Assembly: GCF_009602705.1 (NCBI RefSeq)
Contig: NZ_VSWH01000001.1
Location: 1,178,001 to 1,242,000, forward strand
From: Chryseobacterium vaccae
GTDB lineage: Bacteria > Bacteroidota > Bacteroidia > Flavobacteriales > Weeksellaceae
Reading direction: 5' to 3'
DNA: 64,000 nt
Below are positions 41,791 through 50,486 of this stretch, in pieces. A model generated the notes under the pieces. The model was not told the origin of the DNA. It did no database searches and saw only the letters and a program-made list of their open reading frames with translations. Each line of letters begins with the position of its first letter. Positions within the stretch are counted from its first letter, which is position 1. The translations under genes and the position numbers were made by a program.

Positions 41791-43401
41791 TTAATGAGCA
41801 AACCCTGTAATCTTTGCTTCATCAAAATCCAGCTGCATCTCAATGGTTCTCATCACATGATCATCAAATATTTTTTCTCTTTTCATTCGGTGCAGTTCAT
41901 TTCTCTGTGCCTGAATGATCTGACGGAGAACGTCTTTATTTTCATTAATTGCGGTTACATAATCTCCTGTGGAAGCCATACACTGAGCTTTGTCTGCCAT
42001 CAGCATCATTTCATTTTCCAGCTTATGCTTCTGGTGGCGTACGAGGCTGTTACGTTCTGCCAATTCAGAAAAATCGTTCTCTAATTTGTGCATGGCTGTT
42101 TCCTTCAGTTTACGCATCAGAATTACTTCCTGCTTTTCTTCCGGCAGCTCACTTCCTGCATCCTGTATGTTCAGGAATTTCAGGATTGGGGTAAGAAGCA
42201 ATCCCTGTCCTACTAAAGTGATCAGAATAATAACAAAAGTTACAAACAAAATAATATTACGGTGCGGAAAAGCCTCTCCGTTAGGTAAAAATGCAGGAAT
42301 AGACAATGCAGCCGCCAATGATACCACTCCCCTCATTGCTGCAAAGCTGATGATAAAAGGTTCCCGCCAGTCGGGTTTGGGTACTTTAAGTCTTAATTCT
42401 TTGGAGCAGACCCTTGGAAAATACATCAGTGCGTAGCTGTACAGCATTCTGGTCAGGATAATAGCCCCACCAATCACAATGCTATAGAAAATCCCTTCTG
42501 AAATGGTATAGTCTTTCATTCCGGCTACAACCACAGGGAGTTCAAGCCCAATAAGGATGAAAATAATTGTATTCATCACAAATATGAGCACGCTCCAGAC
42601 ATTTCCCGACTGTATCCTCGACGTATGGCTTAAATAACAATGTGAATTATAGGACATCAATAATCCTCCTGCCACTACTGCAAGCACTCCGGAGAAGTGA
42701 AAATGTTCTGCTCCTACATACATAATGTAAGGAACAATAAGGGTAATCACGGTATCTATATTGGAGTTGGAAGGAATTAACCTTAATAGTGCCCCAAACA
42801 GCAAGCCGGTTCCCACTCCTACTGCCACTCCTCCGATAGCCATTGTAAAGAAATCCTGAACGGCATCTCTCCAGATAAACTGTCCGGAAATAACGGCTGC
42901 AAGCGCAAATTTAAATACAATTAAGCTGGAAGCATCATTAATTAAGCTTTCCCCTTCCAGAATATTGGTGATTTTTTTAGGGATCTTCATATGCTTCAGT
43001 ACAGAGGTTGCGGCTACCGCATCAGGCGGAGAATTCACTCCTCCCAACAGAAATCCCATGGCTACGGTTAATCCCGGAATAATGGAAGATGAAAGATAGG
43101 CCACTACAATTGAGGTTAAAAACACCAGTCCGAAAGCCATTGAAAAGATCTGCTTCCTCCATTTGTGGAAATCCTGCCAGGAGGTAAACCACGCCGCCTC
43201 AAACAAAATTGGCGGCAAAAAGATAAGGAATACAAGGTCCGGTTCTATTTCTATATGGGGCATTCCCGGAATGAGGCTTATCAGCAATCCGGCAATCACC
43301 AGAAAGATAGGATAAGCTACTTTCAGTTTCTGCCCTATCATCACTAATATCATTACAGACAGAAGTACTGCAATGGATATGATAACATAACTGTGAATCA
43401 T
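41791..43401 (-). CDS. monovalent cation:proton antiporter (CPA1 family)
   Basis: The 536-residue protein has about twelve membrane segments and a soluble C-terminal tail of about 120 residues. CPA1 features are the extended FLIFLPPILFEAAW, the conserved unwound helix LLGGVNSPPDAVAATSVLK (the ND/PD-type ion-binding region) and GESLINDASSLIVFKFALA. The tail is rich in charged coiled-coil-like helices (ENEMMLMADKAQCMASTGDY). It exchanges Na+ or K+ for H+ across the inner membrane for pH and salt balance. Ion specificity is inferred. It has its own terminator, and the bestrophin-like gene lies about 80 bases upstream on the same strand. Confidence 0.92.
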   Translation of the reverse strand: MIHSYVIISIAVLLSVMILVMIGQKLKVAYPIFLVIAGLLISLIPGMPHIEIEPDLVFLIFLPPILFEAAWFTSWQDFHKWRKQIFSMAFGLVFLTSIVVAYLSSSIIPGLTVAMGFLLGGVNSPPDAVAATSVLKHMKIPKKITNILEGESLINDASSLIVFKFALAAVISGQFIWRDAVQDFFTMAIGGVAVGVGTGLLFGALLRLIPSNSNIDTVITLIVPYIMYVGAEHFHFSGVLAVVAGGLLMSYNSHCYLSHTSRIQSGNVWSVLIFVMNTIIFILIGLELPVVVAGMKDYTISEGIFYSIVIGGAIILTRMLYSYALMYFPRVCSKELRLKVPKPDWREPFIISFAAMRGVVSLAAALSIPAFLPNGEAFPHRNIILFVTFVIILITLVGQGLLLTPILKFLNIQDAGSELPEEKQEVILMRKLKETAMHKLENDFSELAERNSLVRHQKHKLENEMMLMADKAQCMASTGDYVTAINENKDVLRQIIQAQRNELHRMKREKIFDDHVMRTIEMQLDFDEAKITGFAH

Positions 43402-43479
43402 CTTGAGTTTGTTTTTTAGTTGTTTTTTAGTTAATCTGTGAGATTGTAAAACTTATATGGATCTTTCTACATCCACGGT

Positions 43480-44484
43480 TTACATCACGATATTATTCTT
43501 CGGAGCAATGGCTGGCGGAAGATCGGACTCATCCAGCATATCTCTCATATCAATTTCAATCGTTCTGCTGATCTGGGTAATCGGCACATCATTAGGGCTT
43601 CCTTCAAAAGGATTGACAGAAGCTTCTCCCACGCTGTCTAATGTGTGAAAGCACCATGTCACCAATAACGAAAACGGAATATTGAACCATAAAGTCCAGC
43701 CTTCCAGCACTGTTCCGTCGCCCAGTTTATCAAGCTCTTTCAATAATCCGAATGGTACGAAAAGAATGAAAAGCAGCAAAAGGTAAGTAGTAATGGAGGA
43801 AAAGTTTCTCGGATACGGAAAGTTTTTAATTCTTTCTGCTTTCCCCTGATCATCGGTAAATTTTACCAGCTGCTGATTGATCTGCGTCCATTGGAAATCA
43901 TTAATATCTCCCTTGGCATAGGCTTCTGAAAGTTCCCTGCTCTGAGCAGCCATTAATTGAGTGGCCCTGTTTTTCTTACTCAGAATGTATTGAAGTTCAT
44001 CTTCGGCAAGGTATTTTTTCAATTCGTCTTCCAGCTTTGAAGTGCGTTCCGGAATTTCATACTTCTTAGCGTATTCATCAAATTGTGCGGTTCCCATATT
44101 TTCCCATACTCTCGGCTCCCTAAGTTGGAAACGGAGCGCAGTAAGCCATGCATAATGACGGAGAAACATTTCTTTTACTTTTTTTGGATCTTTTGCTGTA
44201 AGAGCATCCCTCAGTATATACCCGAAACTCCGGCTGTCATTGATGATGGAGCCATAGATCTGTCTGGCTTCCCATAACCTGCTGTAGCTGGCATTATTCT
44301 TAAATCCGACAATGAATGCGACGGCTGTTCCCATAATCGCAATCGGCTGCCAGGGGACTGAAAGAAATTTCCAACCAAAAAAGTATAATATTGTGGGAAT
44401 TGCCGACAATATTGTTAAAACGTAGATACTCTGCCTCGTCCATTTTGCGAATTCGCGGGCTCCGAACCTTTTCCCTGAGTGCAT
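43480..44484 (-). CDS. bestrophin-like ion channel family protein
   Basis: The 334-residue protein has about four membrane segments (residues 15-60 and 215-270) separated by a long soluble helical region. Features of the bacterial bestrophin/RFP-TM (UPF0187) family include GFKNNASYSRLWEARQIYGSIINDSRSFG and LLLFILFVPFGLLKELDKLG, then SLLVTWCFHTLDSVGEASVNPFEGSPNDVP near the end. Bacterial homologues form cation or anion channels. It is likely co-expressed with the antiporter downstream. Confidence 0.9.
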   Translation of the reverse strand: MHSGKRFGAREFAKWTRQSIYVLTILSAIPTILYFFGWKFLSVPWQPIAIMGTAVAFIVGFKNNASYSRLWEARQIYGSIINDSRSFGYILRDALTAKDPKKVKEMFLRHYAWLTALRFQLREPRVWENMGTAQFDEYAKKYEIPERTSKLEDELKKYLAEDELQYILSKKNRATQLMAAQSRELSEAYAKGDINDFQWTQINQQLVKFTDDQGKAERIKNFPYPRNFSSITTYLLLLFILFVPFGLLKELDKLGDGTVLEGWTLWFNIPFSLLVTWCFHTLDSVGEASVNPFEGSPNDVPITQISRTIEIDMRDMLDESDLPPAIAPKNNIVM

Positions 44485-44568
44485 ATGTGTTTATTTTATT
44501 TATGTTTCTGTTTATTGTTAACCAACAGTTTTTTCTTCATCAGGCACTTTCAGGAATAACTATTGGTA

Positions 44569-45246
44569 TTAGTTTTTGGTAAACGGAATATTATTATAAA
44601 AACCGATCTGAATCTGTCCGCGATTTCTGTTTTCCTGAATCTGGTTCATATATCCGGCTTCAATCCTCATGTTTTTATTGATTACATATCCCAATGCCCC
44701 GTATACTCTGTTTCTGTCGAACACCGGGCTGTCAAAATGCAGGAAAATCTCGTTATAGACTGATGCATAGAGAGATTTCGGCAGCATTTCTTTTTGAGTG
44801 ATAGGAATATTCAATCCCAGCATATAACGGAATCTCATTCTGAAATCGCTTTCCAGGAAGCGCTCTTCCAAGCGATATCGGTGCTGCAGGTTGAAGCGCC
44901 CAAATTTCTGCTTGGTGATATACTGCTGGAAGATCCTGTGCTCAATATTTTCTTTTTTTTCACCGTTTACGTAAGGCTGGCTTAAAATAAATCCATATCC
45001 CAACAGCACATTGTTATTATTCTCGGTAAGATCATATCCTACCCCGGTACGGATCAAAAGCTGTTCAAGGTCTCCCACTGCATCAAAGTTCCGGTACTGG
45101 ATTTCGTTATGCCAGTTCAGCTTTTTGCTGATCTTGTTATTTCCGAAATACATATACCATGCTCCCAGGTCATTCTTCTGTGCCCATGCACTTATTGATC
45201 CAAGACTTAATACTGTTAATGCCAGCTTCGTAAAAACCTTTCTCAT
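44569..45246 (-). CDS. DUF2490 domain-containing exported protein
   Basis: About 225 residues from the ATG at 45246, which gives a clean signal peptide (MRKVFTKLALTVLSLGSISAWAQ); a TTG 9 bases earlier is a weaker start. The mature part is an amphipathic beta-strand protein (NEIQYRNFDAVGDLEQLLIR, QYITKQKFGRFNLQHRYRLE, YGALGYVINKNMRIEAGYMN), typical of DUF2490 outer-membrane barrel-like proteins of Bacteroidetes and proteobacteria. The role is unknown. It lies 84 bases upstream of the bestrophin-like gene on the same strand. Confidence 0.88.
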   Translation of the reverse strand: MRKVFTKLALTVLSLGSISAWAQKNDLGAWYMYFGNNKISKKLNWHNEIQYRNFDAVGDLEQLLIRTGVGYDLTENNNNVLLGYGFILSQPYVNGEKKENIEHRIFQQYITKQKFGRFNLQHRYRLEERFLESDFRMRFRYMLGLNIPITQKEMLPKSLYASVYNEIFLHFDSPVFDRNRVYGALGYVINKNMRIEAGYMNQIQENRNRGQIQIGFYNNIPFTKN

Positions 45247-45386
45247 AAATACCAATTACTATTATCTATCACGTTGAACAAATTTAATACTTTAAATCAA
45301 TAATAGCAAATGATATTTACTGGGAAAGCAATAGATTAGTTTACACAGAATATTAACTTATAAATCCCGATGAAAAGATACTTTCT

Positions 45387-45788
45387 CTAATCTCTGCCCG
45401 GAATATGCTCCAGCAGGACATCATTTCCTTTTTTATCAAAATAAGTACAGGTCATCGCATCAAGGTCCATTTTCCAGCCTTCTATCCCGTTTTCTGCACA
45501 GTCATTACAGAAAGTGACATAATCTGTTCCTCCCTGCTGGTGAAGTTTTAATCTTTTAATAAAGTCTTCAAGTTTTACTGCTTCGGAAATACTTCTTACC
45601 CCATCATCTTTCTTTCCTGTAGTTGCCAACTGATTATCTTCATCAAAGTAATCTGTATTTCCGTCAGCAACATAGGCCGTATAATTGGAAACTCCCAGTT
45701 CTTTCAATGCCTGAATATATTTCGGAAAATCGGCACCGCTTTTTACTTTTTGGTGCTCAGCTTTAATATCATCAATGGTAAATTTCAT
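45387..45788 (-). CDS. DUF1398 family protein
   Basis: The 133-residue cytoplasmic protein opens MKFTIDDIKAEHQKVKSGAD, then FPKYIQALKELGVSNYTAYV and a DGNTDYFDEDNQ segment, which matches the DUF1398 (YbcV-like) family. The C-terminal half has two cysteines in a DYVTFCNDCAENGIEGWK segment and the end MDLDAMTCTYFDKKGNDVL, features found in this small group. Function is unknown. It is a single-gene unit. Confidence 0.85.
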   Translation of the reverse strand: MKFTIDDIKAEHQKVKSGADFPKYIQALKELGVSNYTAYVADGNTDYFDEDNQLATTGKKDDGVRSISEAVKLEDFIKRLKLHQQGGTDYVTFCNDCAENGIEGWKMDLDAMTCTYFDKKGNDVLLEHIPGRD

Positions 45789-45875
45789 CTTTATTGTTTA
45801 TGGTTTAATCAATGCCTTTCTTTAAAAAGTCATTATCAAATTTAAAAATTTTCGGGATGCAAATGTATGATAAAA

Positions 45876-45906
45876 TAAAAACCGACAGAAGATCTGTCGG
45901 TTTATT
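45876..45906 (-). terminator. hairpin terminator after the 45939-46388 VOC gene
   Basis: AAACCGACAG and CTGTCGGTTT form a perfect 10-base-pair stem with a 5-base loop, followed by T/A-rich bases on the minus strand. It lies 33 bases past the stop codon. Confidence 0.85.
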
Positions 45907-45938
45907 TTTAACTATATTTCTTATACAAAATATTCATA

Positions 45939-46388
45939 TTAAGGATGCTGCTGCATTTTTGCAGGATCATCATAATTGACCATCCAGCCAATTCCGAACT
46001 TATCGGTGAACATTCCGAAATAAGCTCCCCAGAAAGTATCTGCCATTGGCATTGTTACCTGCCCGCCAGCAGAAAGTCCTGCAAATAATTTGTCTGCTTC
46101 TTCTTTAGACTCTGCATTTATAGAGATTGAAAAATTGTTCCCAGCTTTGAAACCGGAAGACCATTCTCCACCAGTATCGCTTCCCATTAAAATGGTTTCT
46201 TTGGAAATAGGAAGAGAAACATGCATAATTTTGTCTTTATCTTCTTCGGGAGTTTCTTTTCCGTCCATAGGAGGCATTTCTCCGAAAGTTCCGATATAAG
46301 GATATTCACCGCCGAACACTGATTTATAGAAATCAAATGCTTCTCTGCAATTGCCGTTGAATGTTAAATAAACGTTTACTGTTGCCAT
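45939..46388 (-). CDS. VOC family protein, PhnB-like
   Basis: The 149-residue protein shows the PhnB/3-demethylubiquinone-type VOC pattern: VNVYLTFNGNCREAFDFYKS at the start, then GGEYPYIGTFGEMPPM, KIMHVSLPISKETILMGSDT, and DTFWGAYFGMFTDKFGIGWM with the conserved D-x-FWG-x-x-x-G ending. E. coli PhnB is the model protein, of unknown enzymatic role. It is a separate unit from the second VOC gene upstream. Confidence 0.9.
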   Translation of the reverse strand: MATVNVYLTFNGNCREAFDFYKSVFGGEYPYIGTFGEMPPMDGKETPEEDKDKIMHVSLPISKETILMGSDTGGEWSSGFKAGNNFSISINAESKEEADKLFAGLSAGGQVTMPMADTFWGAYFGMFTDKFGIGWMVNYDDPAKMQQHP

Positions 46389-46432
46389 GATTTTTTTTTA
46401 ATAAGTTTTTTTAAGATAAGTTTTTATACAGA

Positions 46433-46804
46433 TTATCTGTGCTGATCAATCAGGATCATGTTTCCATCCGGATCTTTCAGGAAAATATGTTCCGGGCCCG
46501 AAGTGGTTTCATCAGCAGATTTATCAAGTTCAATTCCATTTTCCTTTAAATGTTTCTGAATCTCCCGGACATCATCAAAAGACTCCAGGTTTTGGGCATT
46601 TTCGTCCCAACCAGGGTTGAAGGTAAGCATATTTCCATCGAACATCGCCTGAAACAGACCGATCAATGTGTTTCCGTTTTTCATGATCAGGTAGTTCTGA
46701 TCCATATTTCCGCCCATAGCAGAGAATCCCAGCTTTTCATAAAAATCTTTGGATTTCTGAAGGTCTTTTACGCTTAAGCTGAGTGAGAATACTCCTAATC
46801 TCAT
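46433..46804 (-). CDS. VOC family protein (glyoxalase-like)
   Basis: The 123-residue protein starts MRLGVFSLSLSVKDLQKSKD and FYEKLGF, the usual first module, then LIMKNGNTLIGLFQAMFDGN and ends GPEHIFLKDPDGNMILIDQH, with a possible metal-ligand His/Glu-type pattern. Substrate unknown. Its ATG overlaps the TGA of the upstream membrane protein gene by 4 bases (ATGA). Confidence 0.87.
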   Translation of the reverse strand: MRLGVFSLSLSVKDLQKSKDFYEKLGFSAMGGNMDQNYLIMKNGNTLIGLFQAMFDGNMLTFNPGWDENAQNLESFDDVREIQKHLKENGIELDKSADETTSGPEHIFLKDPDGNMILIDQHR

Positions 46805-47205
46805 ATTGTTTTTGTTTTTAAAGCTATTTTACTTCCTATAAATACAAGGCCCCAGACTGCAATTCCCAAGATCCAGAACCAGATAGGAGTTGGCAGAGAC
46901 ATCATCATATAAATGGTGATCATCAGAAAAATAATACCACAAACAACTGCAGATGTATGTTTTCCATTAGCTGCAATTTTTGAAGCTGTATATCCGGAAA
47001 CGAAAGCTGCCAGTGCGTAGGCGATAATAACGAAGAACAACGCCATAAAAGGAGCGGATGCCACATATTCCTTCATGGCTTCCATATCATTGCTTCCTGC
47101 TGCTGCAGGTCTTGGATAGAGCATATGCCCTATTTTTTCTACGATGGTTATGCAGATGATCCCTGCAATAAGCCCTCCCGGGACTGCCAATATTCTTCTC
47201 AACAT
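46801..47205 (-). CDS. small integral membrane protein of unknown function
   Basis: The 134-residue protein has four hydrophobic segments: residues about 5-25, 52-75, 85-105 and 108-125. The second loop carries AYALAAFVSGYTASKIAANG. No catalytic motif is visible and I do not recognise a family beyond small conserved bacterial membrane proteins. It is coupled to the VOC gene by a 4-base overlap and starts 2 bases after the 47208-47678 gene, so these form an operon-like chain. Confidence 0.78.
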   Translation of the reverse strand: MLRRILAVPGGLIAGIICITIVEKIGHMLYPRPAAAGSNDMEAMKEYVASAPFMALFFVIIAYALAAFVSGYTASKIAANGKHTSAVVCGIIFLMITIYMMMSLPTPIWFWILGIAVWGLVFIGSKIALKTKTI

Positions 47206-47207
47206 AA

Positions 47208-47678
47208 TTATTGGTTTTTTAAGCGGGTTTTAAAGTCCAGTGTTCCGTCATAGCTTTTCCAGTCGCCGGTGAGTTCTATATCCTGATCTTCAATTTTTTC
47301 GGTTTTCTTATTCCATTTGAAGGTATAGGTGAACTTCCCTTTGAAAAGTCCTGAATGTTTTCCTTTATTTTCTTCTGCCAGTTCATATTCTCCGAATACT
47401 GTGCCTTTACTCTTGGCATCTTTGTATTTGGTAATGATGAATTTTCCTTCGAATTTTGCATAGTTATCATCAACAAGCGAATAACCGGAAACAAAATATT
47501 CCTGATCATTTTTCTTATTCTGTTCAGAAATATTGATCTTCATCTTTAATTCCTGCCCTTTGCCACCGATGGTTCCGATGTAAGGTTTACTGCTGTTGAG
47601 CCAGACATTTGAAATATCCGGCATTTGTGCCCATGCAAAATTACAGGCAAGAATGAGGAGGTATAAAAGTTTTTTCAT
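47208..47678 (-). CDS. secreted protein of unknown function
   Basis: The 156-residue protein has a signal peptide (MKKLLYLLILACNFAWAQ). A beta-rich, lysine-rich mature part follows with SNVWLNSSKPYIGTIGGKGQ, FVSGYSLVDDNYAKFEGKF and FKGKFTYTFKWNKKTEKIED. No family could be named. It precedes the membrane protein gene by 2 bases and follows DUF1569 by 13 bases, so it belongs to the same run of small genes. Confidence 0.75.
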   Translation of the reverse strand: MKKLLYLLILACNFAWAQMPDISNVWLNSSKPYIGTIGGKGQELKMKINISEQNKKNDQEYFVSGYSLVDDNYAKFEGKFIITKYKDAKSKGTVFGEYELAEENKGKHSGLFKGKFTYTFKWNKKTEKIEDQDIELTGDWKSYDGTLDFKTRLKNQ

Positions 47679-47691
47679 AGATGGGTAAGGC

Positions 47692-48147
47692 TTAAACTCC
47701 GAACTGAGACAGGTGATGGTTCAGATGTTTCGCAAACATATTATTCCATTCCTGAGCGGTAAGTTTTCCAAAAGAAAAAGATTCTTTGCCATCAAAAGCA
47801 TCCGGACCCAGCTGCTGTGTTTTCTGGATAAACCCGATTAGTCTTTTCTTTTCTTCTTCGAAATTTTTTCTTCCGGAGATCAGAAACTGCGGAGCTGTAG
47901 GAGAATCTCTAGGATATGCTTTTTCTCCCACTACTTTAGGTTTTACAAAAGTTTTCAGAATGAATTTGGCAATGGCTCCCGGCTTCTTATGTTTTTCAGG
48001 TTCGTATACCATTTCATAAGATATACTGCAGTGTGCCAGCATCTGGTCCACTGTCATTTTGCCCCATAAACCATGGGTATCTTCAACAAGTTTGTTTATT
48101 CTATCTATATAATTCTGAGCATCTTTTGCATCAAATACATTTTCCAT
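47692..48147 (-). CDS. DUF1569/DinB-like protein
   Basis: The 151-residue protein has the DinB-type four-helix pattern. It shows LWGKMTVDQMLAHCSISYEM with a likely metal His in the first half, GRKNFEEEKKRLIGFIQKTQ, and NMFAKHLNHHLSQFGV at the end with the paired His of the family. DUF1569 proteins are probably metal-binding enzymes of the DinB/YfiT superfamily; the substrate is unknown. It leads the chain of small genes that continues to 46433. Confidence 0.85.
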   Translation of the reverse strand: MENVFDAKDAQNYIDRINKLVEDTHGLWGKMTVDQMLAHCSISYEMVYEPEKHKKPGAIAKFILKTFVKPKVVGEKAYPRDSPTAPQFLISGRKNFEEEKKRLIGFIQKTQQLGPDAFDGKESFSFGKLTAQEWNNMFAKHLNHHLSQFGV

Positions 48148-48313
48148 AGTCTGTTAAATTATCTGAAAGCAAATATATCAGTTTTTTCTTTTGATTGGAT
48201 AGGGCAACAAAAAAGTTGTTAATTGTTTTTAATTGAAATTTAACTGTCCAAAGTTATTAATGAACTGGGATATACTGATAAGACAGCCTGATGCCGGAAA
48301 AAACTCCTGTTAT

Positions 48314-49510
48314 TTACTCTTCAATTTCCAGTTCTTCTATTTGCTGCGGGGCTGCCTTTTTAAAAATAAACCATAGTTTGATCTTCAAAGCAATCCAGCC
48401 TATAATGGCATATACCACAAGAAGAATGCTCAGATGTTGTAAGTAAGGATAAGTAAGCTCCACGGAGCCTTTCTGGATCAACAGGATTTTGAACGCCTGA
48501 AGAAAAGGGGTAAGCGGGATAATGTTTGCAATAAATTGTACGAAAGCAGGCATCGCACTTAATGGCCAAGTAAATCCACTGATAATGAATGCCGGTGAAG
48601 CAATGACCATCAGAATCTGTGTCGCTTTCAGTGCGTCCGGAATCAGGATACTGATGAACACTCCTAAAAAGGATACTGAACCCACAAAAACAGCTGTCAG
48701 AAGGATGAAGTTCAGTATTCCTTCCGGCATCGGAACCCGGAATATCATATGCATAAAGTAATAGATTCCTACAATAAGAATGGAAAATACCCAGATCGGG
48801 ATTACTTTAATAAGCATCGTCGGGAAAGCCCATTTTTTCATTTTAAGGTATTCTTTTACAAAAGATCCTCTTTCAAACTCGGCGGCAAAGCTTACTGCCA
48901 TGGCCAGGAGGATTACCTGCTGAAGCACAACCGCCAGCATGGCAGGCCACATGAAAATAAGGTAATTTCCGGTGGTATTGAAAAGGGTTATGTAATTGGC
49001 TTTGAAAGGTTCGTACTGGGTTGCTGCTTTGGTTGCAGGCATTCCGGCTTTCTGTAAAGCTTTTATGGAGGCTCCGGCAGAGAATGTTCCTATGGTTAAT
49101 TGTAATGCTTTGGAAGCGAAATTTGCTGTAAGAACATTTCCGGTATTGATATATACATTGAGTTCAGGGTATTTTTTCTGAAGCATATCTGCTTCAAATC
49201 GGGAAGGAATAACGACTACGGCGGCGGCTTCATGACGGATCACCTCATCTTTCATGCTCAAAGGTTCCTGAACGTATTTTATAATCCGGATGCTTTTGTT
49301 GTCATCCAGCATATCAGTGAGCTGGCTGGACAAAGGGGTGTTATCCCTATCGATGACCAATACGGGTGTATTTTCAACTTTTCCGCTTTTATAAACGAAT
49401 CCTAACAGGGTGGCATAAAATACCGGGGCCAGAAAAAATACGGTCCTTAAGGTAGAATTACCTATAAAAAGTTTGAACTCACGTTTTAAAAGCCGGAAAA
49501 ATTCTTTCAT
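48314..49510 (-). CDS. ABC-2 type export permease
   Basis: The 398-residue protein has the ABC-2 (YhhJ/DrrB-like) layout. One N-terminal membrane segment is followed by a large periplasmic domain (residues about 45-170, VIDRDNTPLSSQLTDMLDDN, YVQEPLSMKDEVIRHEAAAV), then five C-terminal membrane segments with SFLGVFISILIPDALKATQI and SPAFIISGFTWPLSAMPAFV. It should move drugs, lipids or other compounds with HlyD and TolC partners encoded directly upstream. No ATP-binding subunit gene is next to it, which is unusual. The stop of the HlyD gene lies 1 base before this start. Confidence 0.9.
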   Translation of the reverse strand: MKEFFRLLKREFKLFIGNSTLRTVFFLAPVFYATLLGFVYKSGKVENTPVLVIDRDNTPLSSQLTDMLDDNKSIRIIKYVQEPLSMKDEVIRHEAAAVVVIPSRFEADMLQKKYPELNVYINTGNVLTANFASKALQLTIGTFSAGASIKALQKAGMPATKAATQYEPFKANYITLFNTTGNYLIFMWPAMLAVVLQQVILLAMAVSFAAEFERGSFVKEYLKMKKWAFPTMLIKVIPIWVFSILIVGIYYFMHMIFRVPMPEGILNFILLTAVFVGSVSFLGVFISILIPDALKATQILMVIASPAFIISGFTWPLSAMPAFVQFIANIIPLTPFLQAFKILLIQKGSVELTYPYLQHLSILLVVYAIIGWIALKIKLWFIFKKAAPQQIEELEIEE

Positions 49511-49511
49511 C

Positions 49512-50468
49512 TTATTTCAGAATAACATTAGCATTGACTAAAATACTTTTAGCCTTATTCATATCTTTAGGTTTTACTTTGATCTCATATACGGCATCCT
49601 GAAGCTGATAATCAGGATAGGCAGTGGTAATATCCGCATATCTTGTCAGCTGTTTGATGTATACAATATTTCCAGCCAGGTTTTCTTTGTTATAGACGAC
49701 CTGCATATTGACCTCCTGTCCTTTTTTATACTTTGCAATAGCACTTTCGGGAACGGTAAATCTGAAATAGGTACTTTCAGGAATATAACCGTTAAATAAA
49801 GCAAAACCCGCTGTTGCCAGTTCTCCCGTATTCAGGCTGATGGTTTCTATTTCCATGTCATTAGTGGCAATTACATATCTTTCAGAATAAGCAACATTGG
49901 CTTCCTGAAGTGCTCCTCGGGCCTGTGATGCCTGTCCTGCTGCCATTTCCACTTTTTCTACACGGGTTCCTCTTTTCACATCATCCAGTTCTGCCACTAC
50001 AGCATCATACTGCGCTTTTGCGCCCTGAAGTTTTGCGTATACTTCATCATGAGCCTGTGGAGACATTAAGCTGTCGCGGAACATATTATTAGCCCTTTTG
50101 AAAGATTTCTGGGCAAATTCATATTGCTCTTTTAAGCCTTTATATTTGGCCTGAAGCTGTCTCAGCTGATCTGCCGTAGCTCCGTTTTTGGCCATTTGTT
50201 CCTGGGCTGTGGCTGCATTTACAGCACCCTGAGCCTGGGCTATTTTTGCAGAAACTTCTGGTACATCCAGCTGCGCAAGGGTATCCCCTTTTTTTACAGT
50301 CTGCCCTTCGGTAACGTATATTTTCACAATTCTTCCGGTTACTTTCGGAGCGAAGGAAATCACGTCCTTTTTGGTTTTCCCTTCGGAATCATTAAGGTTT
50401 TCTTTTTTTTCACCACAGCTCCCTAATAGAAAAAGAGCTGCAAAGAGTATGGGTATATTTTTATGCAT
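49512..50468 (-). CDS. HlyD family membrane fusion (periplasmic adaptor) lipoprotein
   Basis: The 318-residue protein has a lipoprotein signal (MHKNIPILFAALFLLGSC). The split lipoyl/biotinyl-like domain reads VTGRIVKIYVTEGQTVKKGD and then TLAQLDVPEVSAKIAQAQGA. A long helical hairpin spans about residues 75-180, followed by beta-barrel segments (YIPESTYFRFTVPESAIAKY). Such adaptors link an inner-membrane transporter to TolC. It is the middle gene of the TolC-HlyD-permease operon, 18 bases after the TolC gene. Confidence 0.92.
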   Translation of the reverse strand: MHKNIPILFAALFLLGSCGEKKENLNDSEGKTKKDVISFAPKVTGRIVKIYVTEGQTVKKGDTLAQLDVPEVSAKIAQAQGAVNAATAQEQMAKNGATADQLRQLQAKYKGLKEQYEFAQKSFKRANNMFRDSLMSPQAHDEVYAKLQGAKAQYDAVVAELDDVKRGTRVEKVEMAAGQASQARGALQEANVAYSERYVIATNDMEIETISLNTGELATAGFALFNGYIPESTYFRFTVPESAIAKYKKGQEVNMQVVYNKENLAGNIVYIKQLTRYADITTAYPDYQLQDAVYEIKVKPKDMNKAKSILVNANVILK

Positions 50469-50486
50469 CGTTTTAATGGTAAGGAG